A stretch of DNA of 64,000 bases from Roseateles terrae (lineage in GTDB: Bacteria > Pseudomonadota > Gammaproteobacteria > Burkholderiales > Burkholderiaceae_C): the NCBI RefSeq assembly GCF_014192155.1, contig NZ_JACHXO010000005.1, positions 1-64,000 on the forward strand, read 5' to 3'. The notes beneath the pieces are model-generated. The model was not told the origin of the DNA. It saw only the letters and a program-made list of their open reading frames with translations, and did not search any database. The position numbers and the translations under genes are program-made. This document shows, in pieces, positions 60,793 to 64,000 of the stretch; position 1 is the first letter of the stretch; every line of letters begins with the position of its first letter.

Positions 60793-62268
60793 ATGAACTG
60801 CCCCCGCCCGCCTTTGAATTCCTGCATTGCCGCCCTGCTGGCGGCAGCGTCGCTGACGGCCTGTGGGGGAGGGACGGAGAAAGACTCGGGCACAGCCAAC
60901 CCGGCTGCGCCGCCGCCGTCGGCCGCTCCGGCACCTGGACCAGCGGCGGGGCCGGCACCTGCACCCGCGCCTGCACCCTCGCCAGCACCAGCACCAGCAC
61001 CAGCACCCGGTCCTTCGCCGGCCCCCGCGCCAGGTCCTTTGCCTGCTCCCGCACCGACCCCGGCGCCATCGCCATCGCCAGCACCCGCTCCGTCACCCGC
61101 TCCGTCACCCACGCCGGCGCCTGCGCCGTCCCCGGCCGGCGACCTGTCGGTGCCGGCCACTGGCAGCTTTGCGCTGCCGTTCAGCGTGGCCGCGGACGGC
61201 CGCATCCTGGACGCTCAAGGTGCCGTCGTCTCACTGCGGGGCGTGAACTGGTTTGGCTTCGAGACGCCGGACCTGGTCGCCCACGGTCTGTGGGAGCGCA
61301 ATTACAAGGACATGATCACGCAGATGAAGACGCTGGGTTTCAATGCCGTGCGTCTGCCTTTCTGCCCGATGACGATCCGTTCCACCGGCCGTCCGAGTGG
61401 AGCGCTCAACACCAGCCTCAATCCCGACCTCGCCAACAAGACACCGCTGCAGGTGCTGGACCGTGTGGTGGCCGAATTCGCGACCAATGGTTTCTATGTG
61501 CTGCTGGACCACCACCGTCCGGACTGCAATGCCATCTCCACCACGCCGCAAATCACTGGGTATTCGCTCGATCAATGGGTGGCCGATCTGCAATTCGTGG
61601 CGGACCGCTACAAGAATGTGCCGAACGTCTTTGCCATTGACCTGAAGAATGAGCCGCACAGCATTGGCGGCGGCGGCGCCTTCTGGGGCACGGGTGACAT
61701 CAACAATGACTGGAAGCTGGCAGCGGAGAAGGCCGGCAGCGCGGTGCTGGCCACCAACAGCCAACTGCTGGTGTTTGTGGAAGGCGTGTCCGACAACGGC
61801 GGCCGCTGTGAAAACACCGATGCCCACTGGTGGGGGGGCAACATCGAGCCGATCAGCTGCTATCCGATCGACTCGGCCAAGATTCCACGCAGCAAGCTGG
61901 TGCTGTCGCCGCATATCTATGGCCCGTCGGTGAGCAATCAACCCTATTTCAATGACGGGACCGGATTCCCGAACAACATGCCGGCCATCTGGCAGAACCA
62001 GTTGGGCCGCTTCATGGGGGACCATGCGGTGGTGCTGGGGGAGTTCGGCGGCAAGTTCGTCGACAAGGACCGCCAGTGGTCGGTGAAATTTGTCGACTGG
62101 CTCAAGTGCAAGGGCGTGCGCAACTTCTTCTACTGGTCCTGGAATCCGAACTCCGGCGACACTGGAGGCATCCTGCAGGATGACTGGCGGACGGTCTCCC
62201 AGGACAAGTACAACAACCTCAAGCGCCTGTGGGACGGATCGGCCGCTGACGCCAGCGTGTGCCGGTAA
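60793..62268 (+). CDS. GH5 cellulase lipoprotein (endoglucanase)
   Basis: 491 residues. The lipoprotein signal (ALLAAASLTAC, C24) is followed by about 85 residues of Ala-Pro-Ser-Gly repeats (residues 35-115). The GH5 domain then spans about 117-491, with FNAVRLPFCPMT, FYVLLDHHRPDC (barrel strand 3), the acid/base Glu287 in DLKNEPHS, HIYGPS, and nucleophile Glu417 in VVLGEFGG. It cleaves beta-1,4-glucan at the outer membrane surface. A LacI-type operator precedes it. It is nearly identical over the catalytic domain to the gene at 62921. Confidence 0.93.
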   Translation: MNCPRPPLNSCIAALLAAASLTACGGGTEKDSGTANPAAPPPSAAPAPGPAAGPAPAPAPAPSPAPAPAPAPGPSPAPAPGPLPAPAPTPAPSPSPAPAPSPAPSPTPAPAPSPAGDLSVPATGSFALPFSVAADGRILDAQGAVVSLRGVNWFGFETPDLVAHGLWERNYKDMITQMKTLGFNAVRLPFCPMTIRSTGRPSGALNTSLNPDLANKTPLQVLDRVVAEFATNGFYVLLDHHRPDCNAISTTPQITGYSLDQWVADLQFVADRYKNVPNVFAIDLKNEPHSIGGGGAFWGTGDINNDWKLAAEKAGSAVLATNSQLLVFVEGVSDNGGRCENTDAHWWGGNIEPISCYPIDSAKIPRSKLVLSPHIYGPSVSNQPYFNDGTGFPNNMPAIWQNQLGRFMGDHAVVLGEFGGKFVDKDRQWSVKFVDWLKCKGVRNFFYWSWNPNSGDTGGILQDDWRTVSQDKYNNLKRLWDGSAADASVCR

Positions 62269-62280
62269 AGGGGGGCTAAC

Positions 62281-62697
62281 TCAGCCAGGCCGGGAGAGGG
62301 CATCCGGCTCCGGGGTGTGACACACCACGCAGAGCTTGTTGCCATCGAGGTCCCTGAAGTAGGCGCCGTAATAGTGCGCGTGATAGGCCGGCCGCAGTCC
62401 GGGCGGCCCTTCATCCCGACCGCCACTGCCCAATGCCAGTGCATAGGCGGCATCCACCTGATCCCGTGTGACCACCTGAAACGCGATCATCGTGCCATTG
62501 CCGGCCATCGCGGGTTCGCCATTGATGGGACTGCCAATCACAAACAGGGGACGCAGCCCCGGCGACGTCTCCCAGCCCGCCCAGGGCCGGCTGAGATCGC
62601 AGAAGCGCTCGCGTGCGCCGATCAGGTCCATCAAAGGATCGTAGAACGCCTTGGCCCGTGCGAAATCGGTGACGCCGACGAAGACGTGAGAGAACAT
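62281..62697 (-). CDS. VOC/glyoxalase-superfamily protein
   Basis: 138 residues from ATG 62697, preceded by GGAG; a longer in-frame start exists at 62712. The VOC fold starts MFSHVFVGVTDFARAKAFYDPLMDLIG and ends AHYYGAYFRDLDGNKLCVVCH, a form common in bacterial glyoxalase-like proteins of unknown substrate. It lies between the two cellulase genes, in the opposite direction, and its stop is 13 bp from the first cellulase stop. Confidence 0.85.
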   Translation of the reverse strand: MFSHVFVGVTDFARAKAFYDPLMDLIGARERFCDLSRPWAGWETSPGLRPLFVIGSPINGEPAMAGNGTMIAFQVVTRDQVDAAYALALGSGGRDEGPPGLRPAYHAHYYGAYFRDLDGNKLCVVCHTPEPDALSRPG

Positions 62698-62920
62698 GCC
62701 CGCTCCATTCATGCCATGGCGTCAGCAGCTTACTCCAGGCGAACAATGAGCGTGCAAGGTTTCCGCGTGGGCGTCCCTCAATGCAGTGAATGGGGCCACT
62801 GCGCCCTATGGGTAGGCCCGCGTGAGCGGTGATGCAGGGCTTCCTTACCATTTATTGCGGGCCATTAACGACCCGTCAAGCACACTGACTGCTTCCCCAA
62901 GTCAACCAGGCATTGTCATC

Positions 62921-64000
62921 ATGCGAGCTCTCCCCCGTCGATTCCTGCTGCGCACCAGTTGGGTGGCCCTGGCCTTCGGTGCCATGGCGCCGGCGCATGC
63001 GGCGCTCACCGTCCATGTGGCCCAGGACACCTGGTCGGGGGGCTTTTGCTCGCATGTGACCCTTCGGAATGCCGGCACCGCCGTCAGTGGCGCCTGGACC
63101 CTGCAGTTCGATCTGCCCGCCGGTCAGTTGAACAACAGCTGGAACGGCCAGTTCACCCGCACGGCCACCGGCTACGCGGTCAAGGGCGTGAGCTGGAACA
63201 CCCCGGCAGCCGCGGGCCAGAGTTTTGAAGTCGGTTTCTGCGGCACCGGCAGCGCCCCGAGCGCCTCCAGCTTCCGCATCAGCGAGTCCGGGGCACCGGC
63301 GCCTGCGCCGGCCCCAACGCCTGCACCGTCGCCTGCACCGTCACCGTCCCCGGCGCCTTCGCCAGCGCCGGCCCCCGCGCCGACGCCCGCTCCCGCACCC
63401 GCTCCCACGCCCGCCCCGGCGCCTGCACCGACGCCCGCTCCCGCTCCGGCACCGGCGCCCGCCCCGACCCCTGGCGGTGATCTCTCCGTCTCCGCCACGG
63501 GCCAGTTCGCACTGCCCTTCAATGTCGCCACCGATGGTCGCATCGTGGATGCCAAAGGCGCCATCGTCTCCCTGCGCGGCGTGAACTGGTTCGGCTTCGA
63601 AACCCCGGACCTGGTGGCCCACGGCCTGTGGCAGCGCAATTACAAGGACATGATCGGGCAGATGAAGACTCTGGGCTTCAATGCCGTGCGTCTGCCCTTC
63701 TGCCCGACGACGATCCGCTCCACCGGCCGGCCCAGCGGTGCGCTGAATGTCGGCGTCAATGCAGACCTTGCCAACAAGACGCCGCTGCAGGTCCTGGATC
63801 GCATCGTCGCGGAATTCGCCACCCAGGGCTTCTATGTGCTGCTGGACCACCACCGTCCGGACTGCAATGCCATCTCCACCACGCCGCAGATCAATGGCTA
63901 TTCATTGGACCAATGGGTGGCTGATCTGCAATTCGTGGCGGACCGCTACAAGAATGTGCCCAATGTCTTCGCCATTGATCTGAAGAATGAGCCGCACAGC
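62921..64000 (+). CDS. GH5 cellulase with CBM2, partial (runs off the window)
   Basis: 360 codons are visible before the edge. A signal peptide (LRTSWVALAFGAMAPAHAA) precedes a CBM2-type cellulose-binding domain at about 28-120 (VHVAQDTWSGGFCSHVTLRN, LNNSWNGQF, GQSFEVGFCGTG, two disulfide cysteines). An Ala-Pro repeat linker follows (about 125-185), then the start of the GH5 domain with the same LRGVNWFGFETPDLVAHGLW and the acid/base Glu in DLKNEPHS. It differs from the neighbour at 60793 by having the CBM and a signal-peptidase I type leader, so it is freely secreted. The nucleophile Glu lies beyond the window. Confidence 0.92.
   Translation, partial: MRALPRRFLLRTSWVALAFGAMAPAHAALTVHVAQDTWSGGFCSHVTLRNAGTAVSGAWTLQFDLPAGQLNNSWNGQFTRTATGYAVKGVSWNTPAAAGQSFEVGFCGTGSAPSASSFRISESGAPAPAPAPTPAPSPAPSPSPAPSPAPAPAPTPAPAPAPTPAPAPAPTPAPAPAPAPAPTPGGDLSVSATGQFALPFNVATDGRIVDAKGAIVSLRGVNWFGFETPDLVAHGLWQRNYKDMIGQMKTLGFNAVRLPFCPTTIRSTGRPSGALNVGVNADLANKTPLQVLDRIVAEFATQGFYVLLDHHRPDCNAISTTPQINGYSLDQWVADLQFVADRYKNVPNVFAIDLKNEPHS

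Overview
The window is uniformly GC-rich and densely coded. Its gene content points to a Burkholderiales betaproteobacterium of the Roseateles/Mitsuaria/Rubrivivax type: PEP-CTERM exported proteins, multihaem c-type cytochromes, separate hldA and hldC genes, a riboswitch-controlled cobalamin operon and secreted cellulases. The genus is inferred from gene content only. No tRNA, rRNA, CRISPR array or prophage was recognised. The only mobile-element trace is the right end of an IS3-like element at the extreme left edge.

Layout. 1-94: IS3-like right end. 0.2-3.3 kb: exported betagamma-crystallin-like protein, lipoprotein, polysaccharide deacetylase and DUF3667 protein. 3.5-5.5 kb: divergent LysR/SDR pair with an operator-like palindrome. 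5.6-6.9 kb: rsgA-type GTPase behind a structured leader that contains a 20-codon upstream ORF. 7-12.3 kb: SDR, exported protein, RRM protein, hemolysin III and a MocR regulator, with two copies of a 107-bp intergenic repeat. 12.6-14.8 kb: two coupled c-type cytochromes. 14.9-17.7 kb: DUF3617 protein, zinc alcohol dehydrogenase and DUF378 protein. 18-25.3 kb: a four-gene unit of a Slam-like TPR/beta-barrel protein, a FecR-domain protein, a GAF/HD-GYP phosphodiesterase and a CHASE2 nucleotide cyclase. 25.4-28.2 kb: TonB-dependent receptor with a DUF2946 protein. 28.4-35 kb: cyanophycinase-like peptidase, hydrolases, and a LysR/DJ-1-like pair. 35-37.8 kb: sedolisin (S53) lipoprotein behind a cyclic-di-GMP-I riboswitch. 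38-43 kb: ADP-heptose pathway genes gmhA-hldA-hldC-gmhB, convergent with two GT9 glycosyltransferases. 43.3-44.9 kb: VOC protein and a PEP-CTERM SGNH-like protein. 45-57.6 kb: a 15-gene cobalt uptake and cobalamin operon read leftward from a cobalamin riboswitch. 57.6-64 kb: Tat-exported phospholipase C, PEP-CTERM protein, and two tandem GH5 cellulases, the second cut by the window end.

How the parts fit. The cobalamin block holds the CbiMNQO cobalt transporter, CbiX chelatase, all the corrin-ring methyltransferases, CbiD, CbiG/CobE and CbiC. This is the early-cobalt-insertion route under one riboswitch, but no precorrin-6 reductase (CobK/CbiJ) is visible. Second-messenger genes recur: the HD-GYP phosphodiesterase and cyclase lie in an envelope-linked operon, and the c-di-GMP riboswitch controls a secreted protease 12 kb away. 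Many proteins have short tandem repeats at their ends or in linkers, which suggests length-variable tails are common in this genome.
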